From Colius striatus (Eukaryota; Chordata; Aves; Coliiformes; Coliidae), in NCBI RefSeq assembly GCF_028858725.1, contig NC_084774.1, forward strand, positions 7,228,001-7,292,000: a stretch of DNA of 64,000 nucleotides, given 5' to 3'. The notes beneath the pieces were generated by a model. That model was not told the DNA's origin. It saw only the letters and a program-made list of their open reading frames with translations, and did no database searches. The number at the start of each line of letters is the position of its first letter. Position 1 is the first letter of the stretch. Below are positions 1 through 11,531 of this stretch, piece after piece. A program made the position numbers and the translations under genes.

Positions 1-361
1 TGAGGAGCCGCAGGAGCAACTCTGTGCTGGGTACCTGCCGGCTCTGGCTCGCTGACAGCTGGCTGCGGGCTGGCACGGCCTCCGGCCAGCACCAGCCCTT
101 CCCCACCGTCCCTGCTCACCCCCTGCCCTGCCAGCGAGGAGGCGGGGCCGGGGAATGAGCTCAGGGCTCTGCTATGCGAGACGTCTGAGTCGATCGGCAC
201 CGGTGTGGAGGGGGCACCCCGAGTGCCGCGATGCTGCCGGCAGCCCGAGCCGCCGCTGTGGGTCAGCACGCGTGGGAGCTGCCCACCCACCCAGCGACAC
301 GCTCCGGCCCCGCTGCTGCGGCCCCTCCGGCCCAGCTCGCCGGGAGGGGGCTGGGAAGGCG

Positions 362-394
362 GTGATATCATCGGATATCACGGAGCCTGACTCA
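362..394. promoter_or_regulatory. Palindrome plus AP-1 site in orphan CpG patch
   Basis: GTGATATC and GATATCAC (362-369 and 374-381) form a perfect 8-bp inverted repeat around a 4-bp spacer, followed 6 bp later by TGACTCA (388-394), the AP-1 consensus. They lie in a CpG-rich stretch with no gene attached within the window. Confidence 0.4.
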
Positions 395-1392
395 TCCCGC
401 TCTTGAGCACAAGCCGTGCTGCTCAGCGGGGCACGCGTTTGATTCCAATTAAGCCAGCAGAGCCAAGCCAGCTCCCCTGAATGAGTCTCTCTTTTTTTGC
501 CGGTGGCCAAGCGTGTCTGCCCTTGAGCAAAGGTGAGAGGGGACACAGGGGACACCAGAGAGTCTCCACTTACAGTAGGGAGCCCTAAGAATAAGCTTTG
601 CCACATCCCTGCGGGGCTTTGCCTGAGCCACAGCAGCATCCCTGCCTCCCTGTGCCTCCAGCACAGCCTGACTGCACCATCCTGTGTCAACAGCCCTAAA
701 TGCCCAGGTCCTTGAGAGGTGTCCCCTGGAGATCAGGGGCACAAGGCCAGGTAGGAATGATGCCTCTTCTCTCCGTGACACAGAGTTCAGCTCCTGCCAA
801 AAGTCCCCAGGGGAGCCAGCATCAAAGTGCACCCATCAGCAGGAGAAAATGCAACGTGACTCGTTCCTCCTGCCCTTCCCACTCAGGTTTCTCCCCTCTA
901 TTAGAGGTTTGGGAGTTGAGTCAGGGAGCTGCGGGATGAGGATGGAGCTGGGGAGGAGTTGGCTGCTGAGGGAAAGGTGACCCAGTGCCAGGCAGGTGAA
1001 TCATTTGCTGGTGAAAACAGGTGAATCACTTGCTAATGAGAACAGATCTTACTCTCCAGGAGGTGTGCATGGATGGGGCTGGGGGTGAGCTGCAGGTTGA
1101 ATCCATCAGTAAATTGTGGAGCCAGGAGACAAAGCAAGGGTGCTTTTCCAGTGAGTGTGGTGATCCATTGCAAGGGAGGCAGGCAAGGCTCCAGCAACCC
1201 GAGGTCTTGTGGCTCCCTTAAAAGGGGTGATTTTAGTCTGGGACAGCGGAGAGACAGAAAAGCCATAAACACCCTCGGAGGAATGTGGCTGCTGAGAAAT
1301 CTGCATCTCTGCAGGGCCGGGCCCGGGACGGGAGTGGAGAGGGTCGAGCTGCCCGGGGGGCCCGGTGGCTCCTTGGCCATGCCCTGTCCCAC

Positions 1393-1549
1393 GGGAGGGC
1401 AGCTCGGGAAGGGAGGGCAGCTTGGGGAGAGAGGGCAGCCCAGGGAGGGAGGGCAGCCCTGGGAAGGAGGGCAGCCTGAGAAGGGAGGGCAGCTCGGGAA
1501 GGGAGGGCAGCTCGGGAAGAGAGGGCCGCCCAGGGAGGGAGGGCAGCCC
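1393..1549. repeat. 18-bp G-rich minisatellite, about 8.7 copies
   Basis: The unit is GGGAGGGCAGCTCGGGAA with small variants. Since 18 is divisible by three and the unit has no stop in any frame used, it creates long spurious open frames on both strands. The G-runs could form quadruplexes. Confidence 0.9.
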
Positions 1550-3384
1550 GGTGTCGGTCCGGCGCTGGCAGTGCCGGTGCAGGGCTGCGGGAAGCTGCTG
1601 CCCAGCCCCGCGGGTGGGATGTCCCCGTGCCCTCGGGCTCCACGCCGCGCAGGTCCCGAGGGCTGCTGGCACAGGGACTGGCAGAGCTGGGAGGTGGTGT
1701 GTGCTCAGCCCTGGCCCTGGGCGAAGGCAGGCTGTTCCTGCAGCACCTCGGCAGACACCTGCACGGAGCGAGGAGAGGTCCTGTGCCAGGCAGAACGGTG
1801 GGCAGGGGCAGTGTGGGCATCGTGGGGATGTCTCTGTGTTGGCATGTGGCTTCTTGCTCTTCTCATATGGGGAAACAGCCCGGGGAGGTGGCTGCAGAAG
1901 GGCAGCACCAGCTGAAGGCAGAGATGGGGGGCTCTGAGGGGCTGGGGGGGCTGTCTGGCTGCCAAGCAGGGCAGGGATGGCACGGCTGGGGCAGCCCCAG
2001 TGTCCTACAGGCTGGTCCCCTCCAAACCCAGTGCCGAGCCAAGGGCAGGCAGGCTGTGACCCTGTAATGCAGGCAGGGGCAGTGGGGTGGGCACGGGAGC
2101 TCCCCGCTGCCCTGTGGCCCCCAGGCTCAGCCAGCAGCAGGGCTGGCTGCAGAGCAGTGCCCTGGCAGGGCCACCTCTGTCCCCAGCCTGCTGGCCTGCC
2201 TGCTAGAGTGCTAGGGAAGAGAGCCATGGCCAGGCCACGCTGTGCAGGCAGCTCCTGGCTCCCTGGTGGTTTTGGGGGAAGCCCTGGGGGTCAGAGATGC
2301 CTCAGCCCCCTCCACAGGCAGCCAGTGCTGCCCATTGGCAGTGCCCACTGTGCCATAGGCATCCCTTGCACACCCTGGCAGTGCAAATCTCACCCACAGC
2401 TGACAGGTCCCCACAGAAGCCACAGGCTTTGCCCGGCTGGCTGAGTGCCAGGCAGCCCTGGGCAGCCGCTGCTGCTGTCAGAGCCTGGCTCCCTCAGCGA
2501 GAGAGCTTTCCATCAGCTTCCACCTCGGGGCAGGCTGAGCCCTCCTGTGTGGGGTCTGCACTTGCTGCCATCAGGCAGCCCCGTGTCCTGGGGCACTGTG
2601 TGAGTCCCAGCAACGCTGCTTCACCCATCCAGCCCCAAGAGCAGCAGCACGTAGGAGAGCACCAAGCAGAGATGGTTGCTGGTGGGACACTTGGAAGAGC
2701 GAAGGGGATGGTCTGTGCCCCGCAGAGCCCGATGCCCTGGCCCTTCAGCAGCTCCAAACTGCTTGGTGCTTCTGCACTGCCATCAAGATGAGGTGGTGAG
2801 GAGTGGATGGTGGGCTGGCAGGTCCCCTCTGCCCACCCTGGTGTTGTGGGCTGCCTCTGCCCACAGCCAGGCTCAGGGGGTATCAGGAGCTGCTCCCTCA
2901 GGGCTGAGCTTAGGAGAAGGAATCTCACTCCCAGCTGAGCCCTGAGCTGTGTCACTCCCCAGGCGGGTCCTTGGAAGAGGAATTTAGACTGGACCTGCTC
3001 AGCAGTGGGCATTTGTGGCTGAGGGCTGCCCTGGCACACAGGGCAAGCCAGCCTGCTGCAGGAGGGGCTGGGCTGGCTGGCAGCAGGGATGCCCAGGCCA
3101 GTGGGACTGCCTGCACGGGAGGGGGTTCCTCAGGGAGGGGAGCAGGAGCAGCCCCAGCATCATCCTGTAGCCACCCTGGGGCACCTCTGGGCAGCTGGGC
3201 TGGGGCTGCACCCACGGCCGGGCTGAGGTGCCAGCCTGGAGCAGTGAGGAGAATGAAAGGGACCAGGGGCTGTGGAGTGAGGGTCTCCCTTACCCCTCGC
3301 AGGGTCCTGGGAGGTAGGGTGTGGGGAGCCGCGGGTGCTGGCAGAGTCCCGAGGGGATGCGATACTGGAGGGTGCAGGGGCTGG

Positions 3385-3562
3385 GGGCACAGGGCTGCTC
3401 ATTAGCAGCAGCCAAGCCCAGTCCTTAATTAGCGGCGGCCAAAGCTGCTCATTAGCTGCAGCCGGGCTGCTGCCCTCCCCGCGCAGGCGGGCGGGAGCGG
3501 GCGGGGAGCGCCGCCGGCCATGGGGACAGCGGCAGCGGAGCCGGAGCGGAGCGGGCGGCGGG
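3385..3562 (+). promoter_or_regulatory. Putative promoter and 5'UTR of the neuritin-family gene
   Basis: A GC-rich, CpG-containing stretch (about 3470-3610) runs into the start codon. Just upstream are three homeodomain-type cores: ATTAGC at 3401-3406, TTAATTAG at 3425-3432 and ATTAGC at 3451-3456. The first and third sit inside 20-bp blocks (3394-3413 and 3444-3463) that differ at one base. No TATA box was seen. The role is inferred from position and motifs. Confidence 0.5.
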
Positions 3563-6500
3563 ATGGGGCAGCGGCGGGGCACGGCCGTGCTGCTCCTCGC
3601 CGTGGGTGAGGCGCCTGGGGCCGGGGCTGCCCGTGCGGGACGGGCCGGGGCCGCTTTCCCGGTGGCACGGGGACGGGCAGGGCGGTGCGCGGTCCCCTCT
3701 CTCCCTGCTCTCCCCGCTCCTGGCTGCCCGTGCTGGGCTGGCCGAGCCCCCCGCGCCGGACCCTGCCCCGGGTGCCCCGCATCGGCTCCCCGGGGCGCTC
3801 TGCGAGCGCGACAGGGCTGGGCACGGGCGGGCTCCGTGTGCGTCCGGGGGGAAGGGGGAGCGGGGTGGCGCCGGCACTGGGGTGCCCAGGTGAGGTCTCG
3901 GTGTCTGGCAGGGCACGTGGCCGGGCTGCTGGCATCCGTCACCGCCTGTGCCAACGTCTACCAAGGCTTCTCGGACTGCGTCCTCAAGCTGGGGCAAAAC
4001 ATGGCCACGTACGAGGAGGCGGATGGCATCGAGCTGCAGGGGCTGCACCGAGTCTGTGGGTGAGTACAGCCCCCTGCCAGGACCCCTGCGTGTCCCACCC
4101 GTGGGGCTGGTCCCTGGCAGAGGGAGGCTGGGAGGTTGTCTGTGGGACACGGGCAGTGTGGCGTTTTGGCTTTGCCTCAGTGCTGAGTGCAAGTTGCCCC
4201 AGGGGAGGTTGAGGTTGGAGCTGAGGCAGAACTGTTTCCCCGAGAGGGGTGTCAGCCCCTGTGCCAGGCTGCCCAGGGAGCTGGGGCAGTGCCCAGCCAT
4301 GCAGCTATTGCAAAGCCGTGGAGCTGAGGTGCTGAGGGCCAGGGGTTAGTGGTGGGCTGGGCAGGGTGAGGGGACTCAATCTTAAAGGTCGTTTCCAACG
4401 CAAATGATTCCATGGTTCTCTCTGCACTCCTGGCTCCCAGCAGTGTGTGCACACACTCCCCACCTCACGCTGGCTTCAGAGGAATCCCGTGAGCTCTGCC
4501 CATCCATCTGCTGCTCAGCTCCAGCTGAAATTTGCATCCCCTGACCTTAGCACTAGCTGCAGCCCCCAGCACCTTTCCCACACTCCCCATCCTGCCCACA
4601 GCCAGGAGGAGTGGGGCTGGTGGGGCCCAACCCCCAGGACACCCCATGTCAGGCAGTGACTCACGTGGTGGGGCTGCCCTGGGCTCCAGCGCTGCAGGGA
4701 GCTGCCTGCACCCACCCTCCAGCTGGATCCTGCTTCCCAAAGCAGGTAATCTCTCTCCCTCCTGAGACCCTTTGTCCTTCTGGCTTGAATTTGCCCCAGC
4801 CCTGGTCATGATGAGTTTGTAGCAAATGCCTCAAGGTGATGGTGGGATGTTAACTGGAGCAGAACTGGAACAGCAGAAGAGTTGGGTAGTGGGGAAGGGA
4901 GATGTTGGGCAGGTTTGGGGAAAGGTCTGCAAAGGAGCAGAAGGGGTGAGGTGAGGGGGGAAGTGCAAGGTGGAACTAAAATGTTTGGGGAGATAAATGG
5001 AGGCAGCTCTGTGTGCTGAGCAGTGACTTTTAGGGGGTCAAAAGGAGCTCCAAGGAAATGCAGGCAGTGATTAAATGAGAACCTCTGTGCCTGGGGTGGT
5101 GGAAAGCTGCCAGGGCAGGGTGAGGGCTGAGCACCGTGGGCTGGGAGAGGAAGGCACTGCCCTCAGCCCTGGGCTGGAGGCTCTGGGACTTGCTCCAGGT
5201 GCCAGCAGAGCTAGCTGGGCACAGACAGGGTGCAGCAGGCAGGCTGGCTGGAGGCAGGTTGGGCTCTCGGTGAGGTGGGATGAGTTGGGGCAGCTGCCAA
5301 GGCAGGTGGAGGGTCCCCAGCCCTCCCAGCAGCTCCAGCTGAAAGACTAAACTTCAGTTGTTCCCAGGGGTGGAAAACACTTAAAGAAAACCACTTTGCT
5401 CAAGGAGAATGGCAAATTAGCTCCCTTCCATTTCAAAACTCCACTTATTTTATCAGTGCATTCCCCTGGCAGCAAACAGCCCCTGGGAGCTGTGACCTGC
5501 TCTGGGCTCCCCTTCTCTGAGCTGGGGATGAACAGTCCCTCTGGGCTGTTGCTGAAGGCAGGGTTGAAGTGGGACCTGCTCTGCTTTGGCTTCATGTTAG
5601 CCTCAACCCAAGCACACAGCCCAGCTCATGCCGTGGGTGGCTGCTGGAGGGGTGACTCTTTTGCTGGAACTCATATGAAATGTGGGAGTTGGGGTTTTTT
5701 ACAGGCTGTGGGGCACTGACAATCACAGACCAGGTCCTGGGCCGGAGCTCTGCACCTTCTGGGACATGCCAGCTCCTCCTGCTGCTCCTGCACGGCTCGC
5801 TGGGCAGTGGGGTGGCTGGAGGTGAAGCTGATGATGGCTCAGCTCCATGCCAGCAAATACTCCTCAATTATTGGCCTTTAGCCTGAGTTCTTGACCCTCA
5901 GCCTGCTTTCCTGGTGCCATAGTCCTCTCTCTGGGAGTGGGGCTGGTGGTGTCTGGACTCTTGCCAGCAGCTGTCTGGGCTGAGCAGATGGAGGCTGTGA
6001 GGGGTGAAGCGTTGGGAATGGCAGAGCCATTGGGCTGTGAGCCCCAGCTGGAGGCAGAGCTGGGCTGGAGCTCTCAGCCCCCTCCATCCTTTGCCCAAAG
6101 ACAGGGGCTGGGTTTAACTCTGGCCTGGCAGAGCTGCCTTGTGCTGCAGCTCGGCTCGGGAGTGGGCACGGGAGGTGACCTGGGTTGGCACCAGCTCCTC
6201 TCCTTATCTGCAGAGTTTATTCTGCCCCAGTGCCTCAGTTTAATGAACTCCCTCACAGCTGGAGTTCTGATGTAAGCCCTGCTAGGAAAATGAAATGATG
6301 AGAGTGCTCAGGTCTGTGTGTCTGCACGAGGTGCTGCCTGCAGCACAGGGCACTGGGCAGCCCCGGGCTGGGCTGTGGCCCCTTCCTGAGTGGTGGCACA
6401 TGTGCTGCGTGTCCTGGTGGGCACAGGGATGCTGGCAGAGCAATGACTCCTGTCCTCTGGGCAGTCCCCAGCTTGCAGGTAAGCTATGGCCAGCAAGTGT

Positions 6501-8119
6501 GGGGCAGGACAGCCAAGCTGAGGTGGAGGGGAGGGCAGGGGGTGCCTGGGGTGCCAGTTGCTGGGTGCTGTCTGCAGCTGGTCCCTGCCTTGGCCTGGCA
6601 CTGCGTGCCAGGACACATGTTGCTCCAGAAGCTCTTTTCAGGTAAAGGAAACTCTTTGAAAGAAGTTATGGGAGGAAGGTTAGTGGCAAGTATGGCAGAG
6701 AGCCTCACGTGTCCCTTAGGGAGGTTTTTGCTTTAGAGTGGAGCCACTTCCAGAGGAGCCCACATCCATTTGGGCTCCTGGTGCTTTGTTTTGTGGGTTT
6801 GTACCTACAAGGAGACCTCACCTGTGGCTCCAGCTGTGTTAGGACTTAGACACACAGCATCCTGACAGGCTGTTGAGTGCCCCCTGTCACAGAGCAGCAC
6901 CCACAGGAGCCTTTGGGGAGCCCAGTACAGAGTCCAACACTCCCATACTCAGCAGCCAAAAAAAACCCAATCAGTGGGTGCCTGCTCTGGTGTTCCCCAG
7001 CCTGGTATCTGCTGTGCCTGTCCCTGGCCAGCTGGAGCCCACCCCTCCTGGTCAGCTTGATGCCTCTCTGGCAGGGAGCTCACTGGAAAGGGCTCAAAAC
7101 AGGTTCTTCAGAGGCAGTGTGCTCCCTCCCTGAAGGTAGGGAAGGAGCTTGGGGAGGGGATAAAGCCTTGGCAGGCTGGACATGGGGCCATCCTGTGCTG
7201 GCCCATGAGTAAGGGACTCTGCTCAGGGCTGTGACTCTCAGCCCAGTTTCTGCTGAGGCTTTTCCCTGCCTGCTTCTACCTCTGGATCTGAAAAAAACCC
7301 CAATCCAAGCTGCCATCTGAGGGGAGGCAGCCTCGGGGCCTGTTTCATCCAGCAGGGCTGTGGGTTATCTTTGCCTGTCTTGTTTTTTCCTGCTGCTCCC
7401 CAAGAGCCTCTTTCCACTGAAGAGCTTCTGCTGGTGCAGGGTAATAGGCAGCAATAAGTGGAGGTTTCTCTAATGAGAACACAGAGAATAACTCCTGCCC
7501 CTGCCTGTACCTCAGCCATGGAGCTGTGCAGGTCTGCAGGAGCTGCTCTGCTTTGTGCTCCTGTTCTGCCCTTGACTCAGCTTGGAGAGTTGCAGCTGAA
7601 ACGTGCTGAGCCTTTGTTTGCAGCCTGGTTTAGATACTCAGGGTGCTCAGTGCAGAGGGAAAACATTTGTTGATGGAAAAGAATGGATTTTGTTGGCTGT
7701 CAGAGGAGGAAAACTAAAAGGTATGAAATCATTTCAGTGTGTTTGGAGGTTTTAGCTGAGATGCTCTGGGAGATGAGTCTTTTGGGTGAGTTGCACAAAA
7801 CATAGAGGCTGTCACTGCTTGAAGAGTGTTTGGGGCATGCTGGTGCTGTGTAACACCGAGGGCTGATGGTGCTGTGTCTCTCTCCTGCCACAGGTACTGG
7901 GATGAGTTTCACTTGTGTGCCCTGACAGCGCTCTGGCAGTGCCAGAAGGAAGCAGCAGCCGTCTGGGAGATGCTGAGAAGGGAGTCTCGCAAAATCAAAT
8001 TCCAAGGCAGCTTGTTTGACCTCTGCAGCCCCAGCATGGCCCAGAGCTCTGCCTGGAGCCACGTGCCCAGCCTTTCCACCCTTGGCATCCCCCTCCTTGT
8101 CACTTGGCTCAGTTTATAA
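3563..8119 (+). CDS. Neuritin-family GPI-anchored protein, 3 exons
   Basis: Coding exons are 3563-3605, 3912-4059 and 7894-8119, with GT/AG junctions and matching phases, giving 138 residues (NRN1 has 142). Visible features: a hydrophobic N-terminus (residues 8-26), a mature region with six cysteines (27, 37, 63, 72, 80, 108) in neuritin spacing, signature stretches GFSDCVLKLG, YWDEFHLC, CQKEAAAVWE and QGSLFDLC, and a hydrophobic C-terminus (about 121-138) typical of a GPI signal. NRN1/CPG15 family proteins are extracellular GPI-anchored neurotrophic factors that promote neurite growth and synapse maturation. Most positions favour NRN1 (GFSDC, TAL, QGSLF), while EAAAVWE matches NRN1L. NRN1 and NRN1L lie on human 6p25 and 16q22, so a copy beside SYS1/SDC4 suggests a third paralogue. 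The ATG follows a GC-rich leader and opens directly into the signal peptide. I leave the symbol blank because I cannot say which name applies. Confidence 0.88.
4195..4420 (+). mobile_element. CR1 LINE 3' fragment in neuritin-family intron 2
   Basis: CR1 3'UTR-like text, including GCCAGGCTGCCCAGGGAGCT and a degenerate end (CTTAAAGGTCGTTTCCAACG then GATTCCATGGTT). It is 5'-truncated and diverged, so an old insertion. Confidence 0.75.
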
Positions 8120-8849
8120 GCTGGGGCTCGGTGTGACAGCAGAGGTGGTGGCAGCAGCGTGGGTTGGGGCGTCTCGCTGAGTGTTTCCCAGGCCTCTGAG
8201 GAACATGTGCTCAGGGAACACTTGGCTCCATCCTGGGCCTGTGGGATGTGGAGGAGCTTGGCAGCACCTCCTGGGATTTGTTATTTCTCTGTAATTTGGG
8301 ATCATACCCATTCCCTTCTGCCTGAAGGCACAGATGTGGCTGACTGCAGAATCTGGGTGGAGGAATTAGGGGGGAAAATGAAGGCTCAGCCACGAATGCT
8401 GCATCCTTTTGCACTCTCCTATGGCTACTGGAAGGAAACCAGTTCACTTTGACTCTTCCCACCAGATCAACTGTCCAGGCTTTTGATTCAGGCACTGAAA
8501 ACAAGATGGGCATTTTAACCCTTGATTTGTGAGGTGCAGGGGATGGTGGATGTCCTGTGAGGGCAGAAAGGAGACTGAACTGCCCTGCACTGCCCTTTTG
8601 GTTTTGCGGACATGGTGAAACCTCTGCTGAAGAATAATCACACCTCTTGCACACACCTGGATTCCTCAGTAGTTCTGTGTTGTGTGTTAAATCCCTTTCC
8701 TAAGGAAACAGAGGGCAAAAATGTTTGGGGGAAGAGGGAGTGTCGAGTGAGCAGGACAAAGAGAGTTTCTAGCAACACTTTTTGCTTTAAAGCTTTCTCC
8801 AGGTGTAGCTGCCAGCAGCTCTGTGGGCAGCAGTGTGTAACTCTAGAGT

Positions 8850-8855
8850 ATTAAA
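8850..8855 (+). terminator. Poly(A) signal ATTAAA, neuritin-family gene
   Basis: ATTAAA lies 731 bp after the stop codon and is followed within 10-15 bp by a GT-rich stretch, as expected of a cleavage site. It would make 8120 to about 8875 the 3'UTR. The choice is by motif and position only. Confidence 0.4.
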
Positions 8856-9093
8856 GTTTGTTGTAGAGCCTACAGTATGGTAGGAGTTATTTGTCCCACC
8901 TCCTGTCAGATGGCACACTCTCTTCTTGTCTCTCTTGGGACACCACTCTCCAGCAGCCCATGAACCCTGCTCGTGCCCAGGGCTGTGAGCAGTGGGACCC
9001 TCTGAGCACAGGTACACCCTGTCCCATCTGTCTCTAAGCAGGGCAGGTGTTGAGGCAGATCTTCCCTGGGAGCAAATCCCTCAACTCTGTTAC

Positions 9094-9116
9094 ATACACA
9101 CACACACACACACACA
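9094..9116. repeat. (AC)n microsatellite
   Basis: About eleven AC dinucleotides, uninterrupted apart from the T at the left edge. Confidence 0.9.
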
Positions 9117-10444
9117 AAGGATTCATTAATAGCCCAGGACCATCTGCCATCATTTTGGTGTGCAGCAGCAGTCATTTCTGACTGAAAGCATGTGAGTGAA
9201 ATGAGGTCTCACAGTATGAGTGATGAGGTTCAGAGGTTCCCTCCCAGTCAGCATTTCATTTTTAGCAAACCTTCCCCTGTGATTAGAGCAGCTACTGTAC
9301 ATTTCCTTTAAAAAAAAGACAAAAGAAACACAGAGGTTCACTGCTGAAAGGCCCCATCAGCTGCCTTCCAGAGGGAATTTCTAATCCTGGAGCACACCTC
9401 ATGCTGAGGCAGTGCAGCTCACCGTGTCTCCCACAGGCTCGGTGTCAAACCCACACTTGCCAAGGATTCTTCTGCTGGCCTTGCTCTGAGTGTCTCCAGG
9501 TACAAAGCTGAACTCAGACTTCAGCCCCCACACACAGGGGAAGCTGCTGAAGCCATCACAGCATCTCTGGTACTTGGGAAGGAAGGAGGTCGGTGTTCCT
9601 TGGTCCAAAGTTTTCATCCCTGTTCTTACAGAGGAAACCAAGGCAGCAACTCTGGGCTCAGCTGGGAGTCTCCTTAAAGAGATGGATGGACATGCCTCTC
9701 CCTCCCTCACGTTCATTAATTAGTCTTGCAGCTCACATTTGCCTTAAGACCACTCCTGGAGATCACAGGAGTTCACATTATCCTTTGCTGTGGTGTTAAG
9801 CCTTGAATTAAACCTGCAAACTTTCCCAGTGCAGGATTGGGATGTTCTTTCTCAATAACAGCAACAAAAAAAGCAGGAGAGGACAAAATGAGCCTGAAAA
9901 AGTCTTAAAATACACCTGACATCAAGACAGTGTTTGCCAGCCCCAGGCAGAACCTGCCTGCTGCTGTGCCCTGAGCCCCATGGCAGCCACTCACGCTCTG
10001 CTCAGAAGGAGATGCTGGCACCTGCTGGAAAAACAGTTTAACCCAGGCTGGAAGTGACTGGAAGAAGGTCCCTCACTGTGTGAGGAAGGAGCAGAGTTGG
10101 AGAAGGGATGAACTGTCCTGCTGACTGAGTTGCAGGGGAAGCCCTGGGCAGTGCCCTCAGGGTGGCCCTGGGGAAAAAGAACTGGTGTAAACTTTTCTTT
10201 CTGAAAGGCTGTTCTAAAACTAGCATCACAGAGTTTTGGTCAGGAAGAGGTCCTGAGAAACCTCAGAACAGAACAAGTTTTGTCTACACACATGTAACAG
10301 ACAATCCTCCTGTGTAGGGAACCTGTGAGTGTTTCAGACATCCAAAGGTGATCCCCCCTTCACTTGCAGAAGCTGAACACAAAAGTAAGAACTGGAACTG
10401 AAAGGTACTGCAGTGAGCTGCTGCACCAGAGGAGAATCTGTCTT

Positions 10445-11110
10445 AGTGTCACAGAATTCCCTTTGTAGGAAAAGACCTTTAAGATCATGGAGTCCCAGCC
10501 CTCCTTTCACCCTGCCCAGCCCACCACTAATCCTCGGCCCTCAGCACCTCAGCTCCATGGCTTTGAGATCCCTCCAGGGCTGGGCACTCCCCCAGCTCCC
10601 CAAGCAGCCTGGCACAGGGGCTGACACCCCTCTCAGGGAAACAGTTCTGCCTCAGCTCCAATCTCAACCTCCCCTAGAGACCAACCCCCACCTCACTGCA
10701 GCCTCCTGTCAGGGAGTGTCAGAGAGTGCTCCTGTCTCCCTTCAGCCTCCTCCAGGCTCAACACCCCCATTCCCTCAGCCCCTCCCCAGCCCCTTGTGCT
10801 CCAGCCCCTTCCCCAGCTCTGTGCCCAGCTCTGGCCACGCTGCAGCCCCTCAGTGTCCCTGTGGCAGTGAGTGAGGGGCCCAGCACTGAGCACAGCCCAG
10901 GAGCTGCAGCCTCCCCAGGGCCCAGTACAGGGGGACAATCACTGCTCACACCATTTCTGATACAAGCCAGGATGCTCTTGGCCACCTGGGCATCCTGCTG
11001 GCTCATGTTCAGCTGCTGTCTGTTCAAACCCCAGGTCCTTTTCCTCGGGATAGCTTTCCAGCCTCAGAGCTGTCTTTGCCCCCATTTGGGATGGCACAAA
11101 GAGGCACCCC
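10445..11110 (-). mobile_element. CR1 LINE fragment, minus orientation
   Basis: Read on the minus strand it ends with the CR1-type 3' terminus (complement of TCACAGAATTCC and TTTAAGATCATGGAGTCCCA). The 5' portion matches the CR1 ORF2/3'UTR consensus in its reverse form (GGCTCATGTTCAGCTGCTGT, CCCAGGTCCTTTTCCTCGGG). It is diverged and 5'-truncated. Confidence 0.75.
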
Positions 11111-11525
11111 CAGCCCACCCCAGGCAGGGTGCAGCTCTGGCTAGCTTGGGCTGTGGGAGCTGGAAGAGCCACCAGCCTCAGCCTCACAGATAGCAGCAGC
11201 CCACCCCCCAGCTTACAGGTGCTGTCTATTTGCAATAAGGTCACATCATTCTGAGAAACAAGCAGCAGCCTCTCACTGAGCTAAACATCACCTCCCTGAA
11301 TCAGACTAGAGGTGTTGTGACTTCTGAAGCCTCTCGGGAAGACCAGGACAAGAAGGATGGTGGCTCCAAGACAGTTTAGAAGGCTTCCTCAGGACCCCTC
11401 CAGCCTCAGGCTGAATGTGGGGAGACTTTGATTGCTGACCCTCCTCCTGAAGTCAAGGTTACACTGTCTGACTTCCCAATGAAGCACTCGCTGATGCCTT
11501 CACTTCAGAGCAGAGGTATGAAATA

Positions 11526-11531
11526 TTTATT
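11526..11531 (-). terminator. SYS1: Candidate poly(A) signal of SYS1
   Basis: AATAAA on the minus strand lies about 695 bp beyond the SYS1 stop codon. A second AATAAA is present near 11676. Either would give a 3'UTR of 550-700 bp covering the otherwise featureless 11.5-12.2 kb stretch. I cannot choose between them. Confidence 0.4.

Larger units (their letters stand above)
1..3384. other. Noncoding flank upstream of the neuritin-family gene
   Basis: No exon could be supported. It holds a CpG-enriched patch (about 140-420) with a palindrome and an AP-1 site, and the 18-bp minisatellite at 1393-1549. Long open frames between about 1070 and 2230 on both strands are side effects of the stop-free, GC-rich repeat. 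The next gene expected from human synteny on this side is DBNDD2, which I did not find. Confidence 0.6.
8876..11520. other. Intergenic, neuritin-family gene to SYS1
   Basis: No exon is supported. It contains an (AC)n microsatellite at about 9094-9116 and a CR1 fragment at about 10445-11110. The rest looks like unique noncoding DNA. Confidence 0.6.

Noticed and set aside
1073-2227. Long open frames (280 and 373 residues) on both strands
   Set aside because: They depend on the stop-free 18-bp array and GC bias, have low-complexity translations and show no recognisable domain.
3160-4300. Minus-strand open frames of 264 and 282 residues over the neuritin promoter
   Set aside because: Antisense to a well-supported gene in a CpG island; Pro/Ala/Arg-rich composition with no family match.
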